The notes beneath the pieces were generated by a model, which worked only from the letters and a program-made list of their open reading frames with translations, was not told the origin of the DNA and made no database searches. From Omnitrophica WOR_2 bacterium RIFCSPHIGHO2_02_FULL_67_20 (GTDB taxonomy: Bacteria; Omnitrophota; Gorgyraeia; Aquiviventales; Aquiviventaceae), in NCBI GenBank assembly GCA_001805695.1, contig MHGT01000036.1, positions 4,146-42,985 of the forward strand: DNA of 38,840 nt, written 5' to 3'. Of this stretch, positions 7,426 through 16,391 are shown in pieces (position 1 is the stretch's first letter; each line of letters opens with the position of its first letter). A program made the position numbers and the translations under genes.

Positions 7426-8556
7426 ATGCCGACGACGAAACGCGACTACTACGAAATCCTCGGGGTGCAGAAGAGCGCCACGCTTGACGAGATCAAGCGG
7501 GCGTACCGCCAGCTGGCGCTGAAGCACCACCCGGACCGGGTGGGGGCTGAGCACAAGAAAGAGGCCGAGGAGAAGTTCAAGGAAATCTCCGAGGCCTACG
7601 CCGTCCTCTCCGATGCGCAGAAGCGCTCGGTCTATGACCAATACGGCCACACGCCAGGTTTTGACCAGCGCTACTCGACCGAGGACATCTTCCGCAACGC
7701 CGACTTCTCGAGCATCTTCGAGGACCTCGGCCTGGGCGGCTCGTTCTTCGAGGGCCTCTTTGGGGGCGGCGCTCTGGGGGCGGGGCGCGGCGCTCGCGGC
7801 TCGGACCTCGAGATGGAGCTGCCGCTCACGTTCGAGGAGGCCGCCCGCGGGACGACGAAGATGGTCACCGTGCCGCGGCGCGAGCTCTGCCACGAGTGCC
7901 GCGGCGAAGGCGGCGAGCGCGCGGCCTGCTCGACCTGCCGCGGGACCGGGCAGATCCGCCAGTCGGCCGGGTTCATGGTCATCGCGCGCACGTGCAACCG
8001 GTGCGGTGGGCAGGGCGGCACGGTCAAGAAAGCCTGCCCGGCCTGCCGGGGGAGCGGCCGCGTGGCGGTCGAGCGCCGGATTGAGGTCCGGGTGCCGGCC
8101 GGTATCGAGTCGGGCATGCGCCTCCGGCTGGCCGGCGAAGGCGAGGCGGGCCCGCGGGCCCGCGGCGATCTCTACGTCCACCTGACCGTCAAACCGCACC
8201 CGCTGTTCCGGCGGGAGGGGCCGCACCTGATCCTCGAGTACCCGGCGAGTATCGCGCAGGCCGCGCTGGGCGCCGAGGTGGAGCTGCCCACGATGAACGG
8301 CCGGGTGTCGATGAAGATCCCGCCGGGGACGCAGAGCGGCACGGTGTTCCGGGTGCGGGGCAAGGGGCTGCCCGACGTGCAGGAGCGGGGGGGGACGGGC
8401 GATCTCCTCGTGCGGGTGAGCGTCGAGACGCCAACGAACCTGACCGGCGCCCAGCGCAAGGCGTTCGAGGAGCTCTTCCGCGCGCTGGGCGACGACGCGC
8501 ACCCCGCGCGGAGGTCGTTCTTGGCGAAACTCAAGGAGTTGATCAAGCAGCGTTGA
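7426..8556 (+). CDS. dnaJ: Co-chaperone DnaJ (Hsp40)
   Basis: DnaJ stimulates the DnaK ATPase and delivers unfolded substrates. The 376-residue product has a J domain (residues 4-70) with the essential HPD at 35-37, then a G/F-rich region (LGGSFFEGLFGGGALGAGRG). A cysteine-rich zinc domain follows with all four CXXCXGXG repeats (CHECRGEG, CSTCRGTG, CNRCGGQG, CPACRGSG), then two C-terminal beta domains and a dimerisation tail. The first two zinc repeats are closer together than in E. coli DnaJ. ATG 7426 is chosen over GTG 7423. It follows hrcA, grpE, dnaK and a small membrane gene in the same direction. Confidence 0.95.
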   Translation: MPTTKRDYYEILGVQKSATLDEIKRAYRQLALKHHPDRVGAEHKKEAEEKFKEISEAYAVLSDAQKRSVYDQYGHTPGFDQRYSTEDIFRNADFSSIFEDLGLGGSFFEGLFGGGALGAGRGARGSDLEMELPLTFEEAARGTTKMVTVPRRELCHECRGEGGERAACSTCRGTGQIRQSAGFMVIARTCNRCGGQGGTVKKACPACRGSGRVAVERRIEVRVPAGIESGMRLRLAGEGEAGPRARGDLYVHLTVKPHPLFRREGPHLILEYPASIAQAALGAEVELPTMNGRVSMKIPPGTQSGTVFRVRGKGLPDVQERGGTGDLLVRVSVETPTNLTGAQRKAFEELFRALGDDAHPARRSFLAKLKELIKQR

Positions 8557-8655
8557 GCCGGTTTTGCCCGTTATGCCGGTTGGCCCGTTAGAGCCGGTTC
8601 GGTACCAACGGGCTCAACGGGCTCAACGGGCCCAACGGGCTCAACGGGCCAACGG
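8557..8655. repeat. CCCGTT/AACGGG inverted short-unit array, copy 1 (dnaJ-fmdB spacer)
   Basis: The left half has CCGGTT, CCCGTT and CCGGTT motifs spaced 9-10 bases apart. The right half (about 8611-8653) has five near-perfect 9-base units AACGGGCTC or AACGGGCCC. The halves are reverse complements and could form a long hairpin. The array fills the spacer completely, from the dnaJ stop to just before the fmdB ATG. Read as protein the right half gives a spurious QRAQRA series, so an upstream start for fmdB is not credible. Confidence 0.85.
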
Positions 8656-8659
8656 AAAC

Positions 8660-8950
8660 ATGCCGACGTACGAATACCAGTGCGCGAAGTGCAAGAAGCG
8701 CCGCGAGGCGTCCCAGTCCATCACCGCCAAGCCGCTCGTCAAGTGCCCGAAGTGCGGCGGCCGGCTCAAGCGCCTCATGGGCCGCGGCTCGGGCTTCCTG
8801 TTCAAGGGGAGCGGGTTCTACATCACCGACTACCGGAGCAAGAGCTACCAGGACGCCAAGAAGAAGGACCAAGACGCGAAGAAGAAGGACCAACCTGCCT
8901 CCTCTTCCTCTGACGGCAAAAGCTCCTCGTCCACCGGTAGCAAAGCGTAG
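8660..8950 (+). CDS. FmdB-family zinc-ribbon protein
   Basis: The 96-residue product begins MPTYEYQCAKCKKRREAS and has a second pair at VKCPKCGGRLKRL, the CxxC...CxxC zinc ribbon of the FmdB/YjiA-like regulatory-protein family. The middle (GSGFLFKGSGFYITDYRS) is also typical of the family. A lysine- and serine-rich tail with a repeated DAKKKDQ follows. The role of the family is not well established; members are proposed regulators or ribosome-associated factors. The ATG at 8660 is chosen because the family signature starts there and everything upstream is repeat. No clear ribosome-binding site is visible between the repeat and the start. Confidence 0.85.
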   Translation: MPTYEYQCAKCKKRREASQSITAKPLVKCPKCGGRLKRLMGRGSGFLFKGSGFYITDYRSKSYQDAKKKDQDAKKKDQPASSSSDGKSSSSTGSKA

Positions 8951-8951
8951 T

Positions 8952-9305
8952 GTATGGGGCTACGCGGCCGCCGCGTATGCGGCGGTCATCCTTGTCGGCT
9001 CGGTGGTCCCCGTTCCCGAGGGGCCGTCGGTCCCGTACCTTGACAAGGCAGTCCATCTCTGCGAGTATCTCCTCTTTGCCTGGCTGCTCGCGGGAGCGCT
9101 GCGCGCGGCCCGGTTGACCGAGCGGGAGTACGGGCGGCTTGCCTGGATGTACGCCACGAGCTACGGCCTTCTCATTGAGCTGATCCAGGGGCTCATCCCG
9201 TGGCGCTCGGCGGATTTGTGGGACGCGGCGGCGAATGCCCTCGGCGCGGCATTCGGGGTCTGGTTGGGACGACGCATTCCTCGCCGCTCCTCGGGCAGTC
9301 CATAG
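8952..9305 (+). CDS. VanZ-like membrane protein (start codon unclear)
   Basis: The frame from about 8952 reads WGYAAAAYAAVILVGSVVP, a good first membrane helix. It continues with FDKAVH-like YLDKAVHLCEYLLFAWLL, YGLLIELIQGLIP and DLWDAAANALGAAFGVWLG, the order seen in VanZ-like proteins. VanZ itself gives low-level teicoplanin resistance; the function of most VanZ-like proteins is unknown. No ATG, GTG or TTG lies in this frame before GTG 9003, which would cut off the first helix. ATG 8954 is in another frame. Either a rare start such as CTG inside fmdB is used, or a small frameshift has removed the start. The stop at 9303-9305 abuts a hairpin repeat. Confidence 0.65.
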   Translation, partial: VWGYAAAAYAAVILVGSVVPVPEGPSVPYLDKAVHLCEYLLFAWLLAGALRAARLTEREYGRLAWMYATSYGLLIELIQGLIPWRSADLWDAAANALGAAFGVWLGRRIPRRSSGSP

Positions 9306-9343
9306 TCTCCGCCAAAGGCGGACCCGCCTCCGGCGGGGACAGT
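9306..9343. repeat. Double-hairpin GC-rich palindrome after the vanZ-like gene
   Basis: Two adjacent stem-loops, TCCGCCaaAGGCGGA and CCCGCCtccGGCGGG, lie within an outer near-inverted repeat GTCTCCGCC/GGCGGGGAC. It follows the vanZ-like stop directly. It might act as an intrinsic transcription pause, but no T-run follows, so a terminator is not supported. A similar hairpin (CCCGCCattGGCGGG) occurs in the accD leader. Confidence 0.6.
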
Positions 9344-9356
9344 CAACGGTCCACAG

Positions 9357-10013
9357 ATGCCACGACGCTGGAATCTGGTTGCTGCTGAGTTCGCGCACCA
9401 TCTGCCGTACACCCTTGTCGGCTCGCTCATCTCGATGGCGGTGGTGTGGTGGTTCGGGACTCAGCAGCTCGGAAACGGCCCTGCCGAGCTCCTCTTCCAG
9501 CAGGCGCGCGCGAGCTTCCACCTCTTCCACCCGCTTCACATCTGCCTCTCCGCCATCGCGACGACCTCGCTCTTCTGGCGCTACGAGCGCCATGTCCTCC
9601 GGGCGGCCTGGGTCGGCGCCTGGGGCACGATCCTCCCCTGCGGATTGAGCGATTACTTTTTCCCTTACGTGGGAGGACGGTTGTTCGGCCAGCCGATGCA
9701 GTGGCACGTCTGCATCGTGCAGGAGCCGCAGCTCTTCTTCTCGTTCCTCGCGCTGGGGATCCTCGGCGGCTTCTGGGCGGAGAGCCGCCTCCGGGGCAGC
9801 CACCTCTTCTCGCACGGGGCGCACGTCTTCGTCAGCAGCGCCGCGTCCTTGCTCTACCTAGTGTCCTTCGGGTTCACCTCCTGGATGACGGACGTCCAGG
9901 CCATCTTTCCCGTCTTCGCCATCATCGTGCTGGCGGTGTGGGTGCCTTGCTGCATCAGCGACGTCGTCATCCCTGTGGCGACCGCCCACAAGGGGCACAC
10001 CCACGGCTCCTGA
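9357..10013 (+). CDS. Multi-pass membrane protein of unknown function
   Basis: I do not recognise this gene. The 218-residue product has about five hydrophobic segments: residues 18-35, 58-75 (LHICLSAIATTSLFW), 78-98, 122-140 (FFSFLALGILGGFWA), 150-168 and 178-203 (FPVFAIIVLAVWVPCCISDVVIPV). Histidines cluster at the N-terminus (EFAHHLPY) and C-terminus (TAHKGHTHGS), and FHLFHPLHICLSA lies ahead of the second helix. A metal-related or transport role is possible but unproven. It lies in the same direction between the vanZ-like gene and a DUF1015 gene, with only nine bases to the latter. Confidence 0.7.
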   Translation: MPRRWNLVAAEFAHHLPYTLVGSLISMAVVWWFGTQQLGNGPAELLFQQARASFHLFHPLHICLSAIATTSLFWRYERHVLRAAWVGAWGTILPCGLSDYFFPYVGGRLFGQPMQWHVCIVQEPQLFFSFLALGILGGFWAESRLRGSHLFSHGAHVFVSSAASLLYLVSFGFTSWMTDVQAIFPVFAIIVLAVWVPCCISDVVIPVATAHKGHTHGS

Positions 10014-10022
10014 GGCTCGCTG

Positions 10023-11252
10023 ATGGCGAAGATCCGCCCGTTCCGCGCGTTGCGCTATGACTCGTCGCGCTTTGGCGACCTCAGCCCCGTCCTGGCACCC
10101 CCGTATGACGTGATCGACGCCGCAGAGCAGGACCAGCTCTACGAGCGCTCGCCCCATAACATCGTCCGCCTGATCCTCGGCAAGCAGTCGGCCGCCGACA
10201 CCCCGGCAGACAACCGCTACACCCGCTCGGCCCTCGACTTCGCCGCATGGCAGGAGCAGGGCATCCTGCGCCGCGACCACGCCCCGGCGCTCTATCTCGT
10301 CGACCACCGCTTCCAGGCGGGCGGCGAGTCCCGGTCGCGCCTGGGCTTCCTCGCCCTCCTCGAATTCACCGAGCCCATCGAGCAAGCGGTCCTGCGCCAC
10401 GAGAAGACGCTCTCAGCACCCCGGGAGGACCGGACGAAGCTCCTGGACGCCGTGCCGGCGAGCCTCGAGCCGATCTTCCTGGTCTATCCCGATGAAGGGG
10501 GGGCCGTCCAGGCGCTGCTGCGGGACCGCTCGGTTCAAGCGCCGGACGCCGCCGGCTCGCTGGGCGGCGAGGACATCCGGCTCTGGGCGGTGACCGACCC
10601 GGAGCTCATCCGGCGCGTCAGCGAGGCACTCGAGCCGTCGGCGGTGCTGATCGCGGACGGCCACCACCGCTTCGAGGTCGCCTACAGCCGGCGCAGCCGC
10701 CATCGCGCGCTGATGGCCTACTTCGCGTCGATGGAGGAGCCCTCGCTCATCGTGCGGCCCATCCACCGCGTTGTTTCCTCGGGGCGCCGGCTCGATGTGG
10801 AAGCCTCGGGCGGCCTGTGCGCGGCTGCCCCGGTTCCCGACCTGGCGGCCCTGCTGCGCTGGCTCGACGATGAGCGCGCTCCCGGCTGTTTCGGCTGGTC
10901 GGACGGGCGGGCGTTCTACCGGTTGACGGTTCCGCCGGACCGGCTGGAGCGGTGGCTCAAGACGTCGCCGGTGCCAAAGCCGGTCGCCCGCCTCGACGTC
11001 TCGCTCCTGCACGGCCTCCTCCTGCCGGGCCTCGGCTTCCACGGGGCCACGATCCGGTACGCGGCCGATGCCCGCAAGGCGATCGGGGAGCTGGGCGGCA
11101 GCGGGTCGGTGTGGCTGCTGCGCGGTATTCCGCTCGCCGACGTCTACGACGTCGCCGCCCAGGGGCTGCTACTCCCGCCGAAATCCACATATTTCTACCC
11201 GAAGGTCCCCTCCGGGCTGGCCATCAATCTCCTCGGGGGCCAGACCCCCTGA
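10023..11252 (+). CDS. DUF1015 family protein
   Basis: The 409-residue product is full length for DUF1015. Hallmarks are the N-terminal IRPFRALRYD, APPYDVID and SPHNIVRLIL segments, FLALLEF with HEKTLSAPREDR, and the central IADGHHRFEVAYSRR. The C-terminal FYPKVPSGLAINLL also fits. The biochemical function of the family is not established to my knowledge. The conserved DGHHR loop recalls the G-x-x-R loop of ParB/Srx-fold proteins, which is only a resemblance. ATG 10023 lies nine bases after the preceding membrane gene, so the two are probably co-transcribed. Confidence 0.85.
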   Translation: MAKIRPFRALRYDSSRFGDLSPVLAPPYDVIDAAEQDQLYERSPHNIVRLILGKQSAADTPADNRYTRSALDFAAWQEQGILRRDHAPALYLVDHRFQAGGESRSRLGFLALLEFTEPIEQAVLRHEKTLSAPREDRTKLLDAVPASLEPIFLVYPDEGGAVQALLRDRSVQAPDAAGSLGGEDIRLWAVTDPELIRRVSEALEPSAVLIADGHHRFEVAYSRRSRHRALMAYFASMEEPSLIVRPIHRVVSSGRRLDVEASGGLCAAAPVPDLAALLRWLDDERAPGCFGWSDGRAFYRLTVPPDRLERWLKTSPVPKPVARLDVSLLHGLLLPGLGFHGATIRYAADARKAIGELGGSGSVWLLRGIPLADVYDVAAQGLLLPPKSTYFYPKVPSGLAINLLGGQTP

Positions 11253-11265
11253 GCCGGGGCGTCAA

Positions 11266-11295
11266 TTGACGAGCCGTATCACCCTGTGCTAGCAT
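11266..11295 (+). promoter_or_regulatory. Probable sigma70-type promoter upstream of accD
   Basis: TTGACG (11266-11271) and TAGCAT (11290-11295) are separated by 18 bases and match five and four of six consensus positions. It would give a leader of about 190 bases before accD, which contains the four-stem structure at 11375-11493. Confidence 0.5.
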
Positions 11296-11374
11296 AACTC
11301 TTTCCGTGTTTCCCCCAACGAGTTACCGCGCAGTCGGTTGGTCGACGGCAAGCCTCACGAGGTGTGATCAGGTG

Positions 11375-11493
11375 ATCCCACCACCTGGCTGTCCCGCCAT
11401 TGGCGGGGCAGATTCCAATGGAAGAGCTGAGGGTGAACATGCAGTGTGACAATCTGCGGGCTGCCGTTGGCAGCCCCAGCCAGGTGGTGGGAT
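11375..11493 (+). promoter_or_regulatory. Four-stem inverted-repeat leader covering the accD start
   Basis: A perfect 17-base inverted repeat (11375-11391 with 11477-11493, ATCCCACCACCTGGCTG and its complement) encloses three further stems: 11393-11398/11402-11407 (six pairs, loop ATT), 11409-11414/11451-11456 (CAGATT/AATCTG) and 11458-11465/11469-11476 (eight pairs, loop GTT). Linkers between stems are zero or one base, so the RNA can form a compact four-way junction. The 3' strand of the closing stem contains the likely ribosome-binding site GGTGGTGGG and the first two bases of the accD ATG, so folding would hide the start. It may be a cis-regulatory RNA or a miniature transposable element with terminal inverted repeats. 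Confidence 0.6.
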
Positions 11494-12333
11494 GAAGCTC
11501 TTCAGCAAGCGCCATCCCAGCCTCGCGCGCCGGTCCAAGCGCGAGATCCCCACCGGCCTCTGGACGAAGTGCGAGTCCTGCGGCCAGCTCATCTACAACA
11601 AGGCGCTGGAGGAGAACCTCCGCGTCTGCCCCAAGTGCGACTTCCACTTCCCCCTCGCCGCGGCCCAGCGCCTTAAGCTCACGCTGGATGAGGGGACGTT
11701 CGAGGAGTGGGATGCGGAGCTTGCCCCCGTCGACCCCCTGAACTTCGCCATCCCCAGGCCGTACGCCGAGAAGGTCGTGGAGGAACAGCGCGCCTGCGGC
11801 ATGCCCGACGCCTGCGTCACCGGCAAAGGGCTCCTGGATGGGCACGAGGTGGTGATCGGTATCACCGACTCCCGCTTCATGATGGGGTCGATGGGCTCGG
11901 TGGTGGGGGAGCGCCTCACGCGCGCCATCGAGCGCGCCACCGAGCAGCGGCTGCCGCTCATCATCGTGTCCGGCTCCGGCGGCGGCGCGCGGATGCAGGA
12001 GGGGGCGCTGAGCCTCATGCAGATGGCGAAGACCTCGGCCGCGCTCATGCGCTACGACGAGCAGGGGGGCTGCTTCCTCTCCGTCCTCACGCACCCCACG
12101 ATGGCCGGGGTGCTCGCCAGCTTCGCGACGCTGGGCGACCTCATCATCGCCGAGCCCAAGGCGCTCATCGGCTTCACCGGCCCCCGCGTCATCGAGCAGA
12201 CCATCCGGCAGAAGCTGCCGGAGGGGTTCCAGCGCTCGGAGTTCCTCCTGGAGCACGGCCTCATCGACCTCATCGCGCACCGCCGGGAGATGAAGGCCGT
12301 GCTGGCCAGGCTCCTGAGCTACTACGGGCGCTG

Positions 12334-12334
<1 letters not shown>
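11492..12334 (+). CDS. accD: Acetyl-CoA carboxylase carboxyltransferase subunit beta
   Basis: AccD joins with AccA to transfer the carboxyl group from biotin to acetyl-CoA in the first committed step of fatty-acid synthesis. The 280-residue product has the N-terminal C4 zinc ribbon (CESCGQLIYNKALEENLRVCPKC, about residues 29-51) and the crotonase-like domain with ITDSRFMMGSMGSVVGE, VSGSGGGARMQEGALSLMQMAKT and HPTMAGVLASFA, then PKALIGFTGPRVIEQT. All are characteristic. The ATG at 11492 is preceded by GGTGGTGGG, part of a 17-base inverted repeat. The stop shares its A with the next gene's ATG (TGATG at 12332-12336). No accA is in the window. Confidence 0.95.
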
Positions 12335-13437
<1,103 letters not shown>

Positions 13438-13438
13438 T

Positions 13439-13545
13439 TCGTTAAGCCCGTTAAGCCCGTTGGGCCCGTTGGGCCCGTTGAGTCCGTTCGGACGGGCCGC
13501 CAACCGGCTCAACGGGCGCAACCGGCCTAACGGGCTCAACCGGGT
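13439..13545. repeat. CCCGTT/AACGGG inverted short-unit array, copy 2 (ABC ATPase-GGDEF spacer)
   Basis: The left half (13439-13487) has five CCCGTT-type units on a 9-base period (CCCGTTAAG, CCCGTTGGG). The right half (about 13494-13544) carries AACGGGCTC, AACCGGC and AACGGGC units in the opposite sense. The array fills the whole gap, and the GGDEF ATG at 13546 follows it directly with no visible ribosome-binding site. Confidence 0.85.
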
Positions 13546-15006
13546 ATGGACACCACGACGGCTCCCTCCCAAACTGCCATCCGCTGGACGGTCGCAGCGG
13601 CGCTGGCCCTGGTGTGCGTGCTACTTGCCCGGGGGATTCTTGGCGGCGTACCCCCGGAGATGTTGCACGCTCTCGGCCTCGTCGCCGTTTCCCTCACCGC
13701 GTACGCCTGGGTCCTCTATCCGGTCGGGGCGAGTTGGCTCTTCGGCCTGGCGGTCCTGGTATGCCTCGTCTGGGCATGGGCGGCCCGGCAGGCCGGTGCG
13801 CTGGCCCTGGATGTGTCCGCGCTGGCGGTCCTCGCCGCGGCGGCGACCTGGCAGCGCGCCCGGCGCGCGCGAGCGCTCCACCGACTCCAGCAGACGGTGG
13901 GGGACCTCGGCGAGGAGCTCGTCGTCAAGGAGCAGGCGATCGCGGCGTCCGTCCAGACGCGGGATGCGTTGCAGCGCAAGCTCTCCCGCTACACCCAGCT
14001 GCAGACCATCGCCGAGGAGCTGAGCAACTTGACCGACCTGGGCGCGATCGCCGCGCTCGGCGTGGAGCGCGCCTTCTCCCTCATCGGCAAGTCGGGCGTC
14101 TGCCTCATCTTCCTCGTGGATCTGGAGCGCCAGGAGCTCTCGCTCTTCGCGTCCAAGCGCCGCGAGCCGGCGGCGAAGATCCGCGCCAAGCACGGCGACC
14201 AGTTCGACCGCCACGTCCTGCGCACCCACCGCTCGCTGCTGGTGAACGACGTCCGGCGGGACTTCCGGTTCACGGTCGCCGTCTCGCCCGAGCGTGAGAT
14301 CAGCTCGGTCATCGCCTGTCCGCTCATGTTGGGCCAGCGCCCCTCCGGCGTCCTGCGCTTGGACAGCCCCCAGAGCGCCGCCTATAACCAGGACGACCTG
14401 CGGTTCCTCGACATCCTCCTCGACCTGGTCTCCGCGGCGATGACCAACGCCCGGCTCCTCGCGCAGACGCAGCAGCTGGCCGTGACCGACGGGCTGACCG
14501 GCCTCTCGCTGCGGCGTCCGTTCCTCGAGCAGCTCGCGCGGGAGCTCTCACGCGCGGTCCGCGGCCGCGAGCCGGTGTCCGTCCTCATGGTGGACGTGGA
14601 CTACTTCAAGTCGTACAACGACGCCTTCGGCCACACCGCGGGCGACCTGGTCCTGAAGGGTGTCGCCGACGTCCTCCGCGCGGTAGCACCGCCCGGCGGG
14701 CTCTCCGCGCGCTACGGCGGCGAAGAGTTCGTCGTGCTCCTGCCCCGCACGGCCCGCCACCAGGCGGGCGATGTGGCAGAGGCGATCCGGCGGCAGGTGG
14801 AGCAGCGCGTGAGGGGTAGCGCCGGCGGGAGTACGCGCGCCAAAGATCTGGCGCGGGCAGCCGGTCCGGCCAGGGCCGTGACCGTCTCGATAGGGGTCGC
14901 CTCGTTTCCCGACGACGCGCAGGTGGACCTTGAGCTGATCCGCGTCGCGGACCAGCGGCTCTATGAGGCCAAGCGGAACGGGCGCAACTTAGTATGTAGC
15001 TCATGA
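13546..15006 (+). CDS. Membrane-anchored GAF-GGDEF diguanylate cyclase
   Basis: The predicted product (486 residues) would make cyclic di-GMP. About four membrane segments fill residues 13-105, then comes a coiled coil (about 110-150) and a GAF-like sensor domain (about 155-305, with VCLIFLVDLERQELSLFAS and SSVIACPLMLGQRPSGVLRLDS). The C-terminal GGDEF domain opens with DGLTGLSLRRPFLEQL and has the active-site GGEEF near residue 391. The metal-binding MVDVDYFKSYND is intact. The allosteric RxxD inhibitory site five residues before GGEEF is absent (PPGG there), so product inhibition may be lost. An insert of about 15 residues (GSAGGSTRAKDLARA) lies before TVSIGVASFP. The next gene is a paralogue. 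Confidence 0.9.
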   Translation: MDTTTAPSQTAIRWTVAAALALVCVLLARGILGGVPPEMLHALGLVAVSLTAYAWVLYPVGASWLFGLAVLVCLVWAWAARQAGALALDVSALAVLAAAATWQRARRARALHRLQQTVGDLGEELVVKEQAIAASVQTRDALQRKLSRYTQLQTIAEELSNLTDLGAIAALGVERAFSLIGKSGVCLIFLVDLERQELSLFASKRREPAAKIRAKHGDQFDRHVLRTHRSLLVNDVRRDFRFTVAVSPEREISSVIACPLMLGQRPSGVLRLDSPQSAAYNQDDLRFLDILLDLVSAAMTNARLLAQTQQLAVTDGLTGLSLRRPFLEQLARELSRAVRGREPVSVLMVDVDYFKSYNDAFGHTAGDLVLKGVADVLRAVAPPGGLSARYGGEEFVVLLPRTARHQAGDVAEAIRRQVEQRVRGSAGGSTRAKDLARAAGPARAVTVSIGVASFPDDAQVDLELIRVADQRLYEAKRNGRNLVCSS

Positions 15007-15026
15007 TGGGAGCTTTTGCGCAGCGT

Positions 15027-15103
15027 GTATTTCGGATTTCGGATTTGGGATTTCGGATCCAAAGGTTTCGTCCGCAATCCGTAATCCGCAATCCGAAATT
15101 CCA
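15027..15103. repeat. Inverted short-unit array ATTTCGG / CCGAAAT between the two GGDEF genes
   Basis: Left half units are ATTTCGG, ATTTCGG, ATTTGGG, ATTTCGG. Right half units are AATCCGT, AATCCGC, AATCCGAAAT. The halves are close to reverse complements around a centre near 15062-15074. The unit is about 7-8 bases and is unrelated in sequence to the CCCGTT family, while the design is the same. Confidence 0.75.
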
Positions 15104-15112
15104 GGCGTCTCC

Positions 15113-16390
15113 ATGGTAATTGTCACCTCTCTCTGGCTCCTCGCCATGGTCTCCGGCCTCTGCTGGGCGCGCCGCTACACGGCGGCGCTGAGCGCCGTGA
15201 CCGCCCTGGCGTTCATCGCCACCGAGGCCGAGACGCTGCTCGCATGGACCGGTTGGCTCCAGCTGGCGGCGTTGGGTGCGACACCCTGGCTGCTGGCGGC
15301 CCAGCGCCTGCAGGATGCGCTGACCGTCAGGCGGCTGCATGATGAGGAGGCCGCGCGCCTCGCCAAGCTCTCCGAGGCGGCCCGGTCGCTCCTCTCGCTG
15401 CAGCGCTCGACCGACCAGATGGAGGCGCAGATCAGCCAGATCACCGATCTCTACCACGTGACGAAGGAGACCTCGCGGGCGATGCACGTGAAGGAGCTCT
15501 TCGCCGCGTCGCTGGATATCGCGCCCCGCCTGCTCAGCGCCAGCGGCCTGCGCCTCATCGACCTCTCCGGCGAAGAGCCCCGCGTCCTGCGGGCCGCGCG
15601 CGGGGCGGACGGGCGCATGCGGGAGGAACAGGCCGACGGGCCGCTCGATGCGGAGCGCGCCATCATCCAGGAGGCGCTGGCGTCGGCCCCCCAGGCGGCG
15701 GGCGGGCGGACGGGGCCATCGGGCCTGGCCTGGGCGCCGCTGTGGCGTGAACAACACGCGGTGGGAGTGCTGGTCGCCGACGGGCTGCCGGATGACCAAA
15801 TCCGGACGCTGACGATCGTCGCGAACCAGCTTTCGCTCCAGCTGGCCCGCGTCACGCTCTACCAGCGGGTGGAGTCGCTCGCCGTCACGGATGCGCTCAC
15901 CGGCCTCTTCGTGCGCCGGCACTTCATGGAGCGCTCCAGGGAGGAGCTGACGCGCTCCAAGCGCCACGGCCTGGCCTGCTCGCTGCTCATGGTCGACCTC
16001 GACCACTTCAAGCAGAAGAACGACACGTACGGCCACCTGGTCGGCGACGTCGTCCTCCGCGACGTGGCGCGGCTGCTGGCGCACAACCTCCGCGAGGTGG
16101 ACCTCATCGCCCGCTACGGCGGCGAAGAACTCGTGCTCATGCTCATCGAAACCGGGCCGGCGCAGGCGCTGCCGATCGCCCAGCGGCTCGCTCAGCTCGT
16201 CGCGGTGCACCCGATCCGCGCCTACGATGAGCTCCTGACGCAGACGGTCAGCATGGGGTTGGCCGCCTTCCCGGACCACGGCGACACGCTGGAAACGCTG
16301 ATTGAGCGGGCGGACCAGGCGCTGTACGCGGCGAAGCAGGCGGGGAGGAATCGTGTCGTTGTGTACTCGGAAAAAACGCAGGGGGTGTAG
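15113..16390 (+). CDS. Second membrane GGDEF protein
   Basis: The predicted 425-residue product is a paralogue of the gene before it. It has an N-terminal hydrophobic region (about residues 1-70, three to four segments), a coiled coil (80-115), a weak GAF-like domain (120-250) and a GGDEF domain starting DALTGLFVRRHF. The metal site MVDLDHFKQKND is present. The active-site motif is GGEEL (about 335-339) instead of GGEEF, a variant often still active. Unlike the first paralogue it keeps an RxxD inhibitory site (REVD) exactly five residues upstream, so feedback by cyclic di-GMP is expected. ATG 15113 follows a repeat array; no strong ribosome-binding site is seen. Confidence 0.88.
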   Translation: MVIVTSLWLLAMVSGLCWARRYTAALSAVTALAFIATEAETLLAWTGWLQLAALGATPWLLAAQRLQDALTVRRLHDEEAARLAKLSEAARSLLSLQRSTDQMEAQISQITDLYHVTKETSRAMHVKELFAASLDIAPRLLSASGLRLIDLSGEEPRVLRAARGADGRMREEQADGPLDAERAIIQEALASAPQAAGGRTGPSGLAWAPLWREQHAVGVLVADGLPDDQIRTLTIVANQLSLQLARVTLYQRVESLAVTDALTGLFVRRHFMERSREELTRSKRHGLACSLLMVDLDHFKQKNDTYGHLVGDVVLRDVARLLAHNLREVDLIARYGGEELVLMLIETGPAQALPIAQRLAQLVAVHPIRAYDELLTQTVSMGLAAFPDHGDTLETLIERADQALYAAKQAGRNRVVVYSEKTQGV

Positions 16391-16391
16391 C

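Noticed and set aside
8611..8653. CRISPR-like short repeats (AACGGGCTC units)
   Set aside because: The units are 9 bases, contiguous, without spacers, and form an inverted pair. That is not a CRISPR array, and no cas genes are nearby.
9306..9343. Intrinsic terminator after the vanZ-like gene
   Set aside because: Strong stems are present but no T-run follows either hairpin, so I list it as a palindromic repeat only.
11375..11493. tRNA or tmRNA reading of the four-stem leader
   Set aside because: The stems resemble a cloverleaf, but the closing stem is 17 pairs, loops are three bases, and there is no anticodon or T-loop sequence.
11707..12333. Upstream extension of the ABC ATPase into accD
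   Set aside because: The frame is open by chance through accD. The ATPase signature begins at 12334, overlapping the accD stop in the usual TGATG arrangement.
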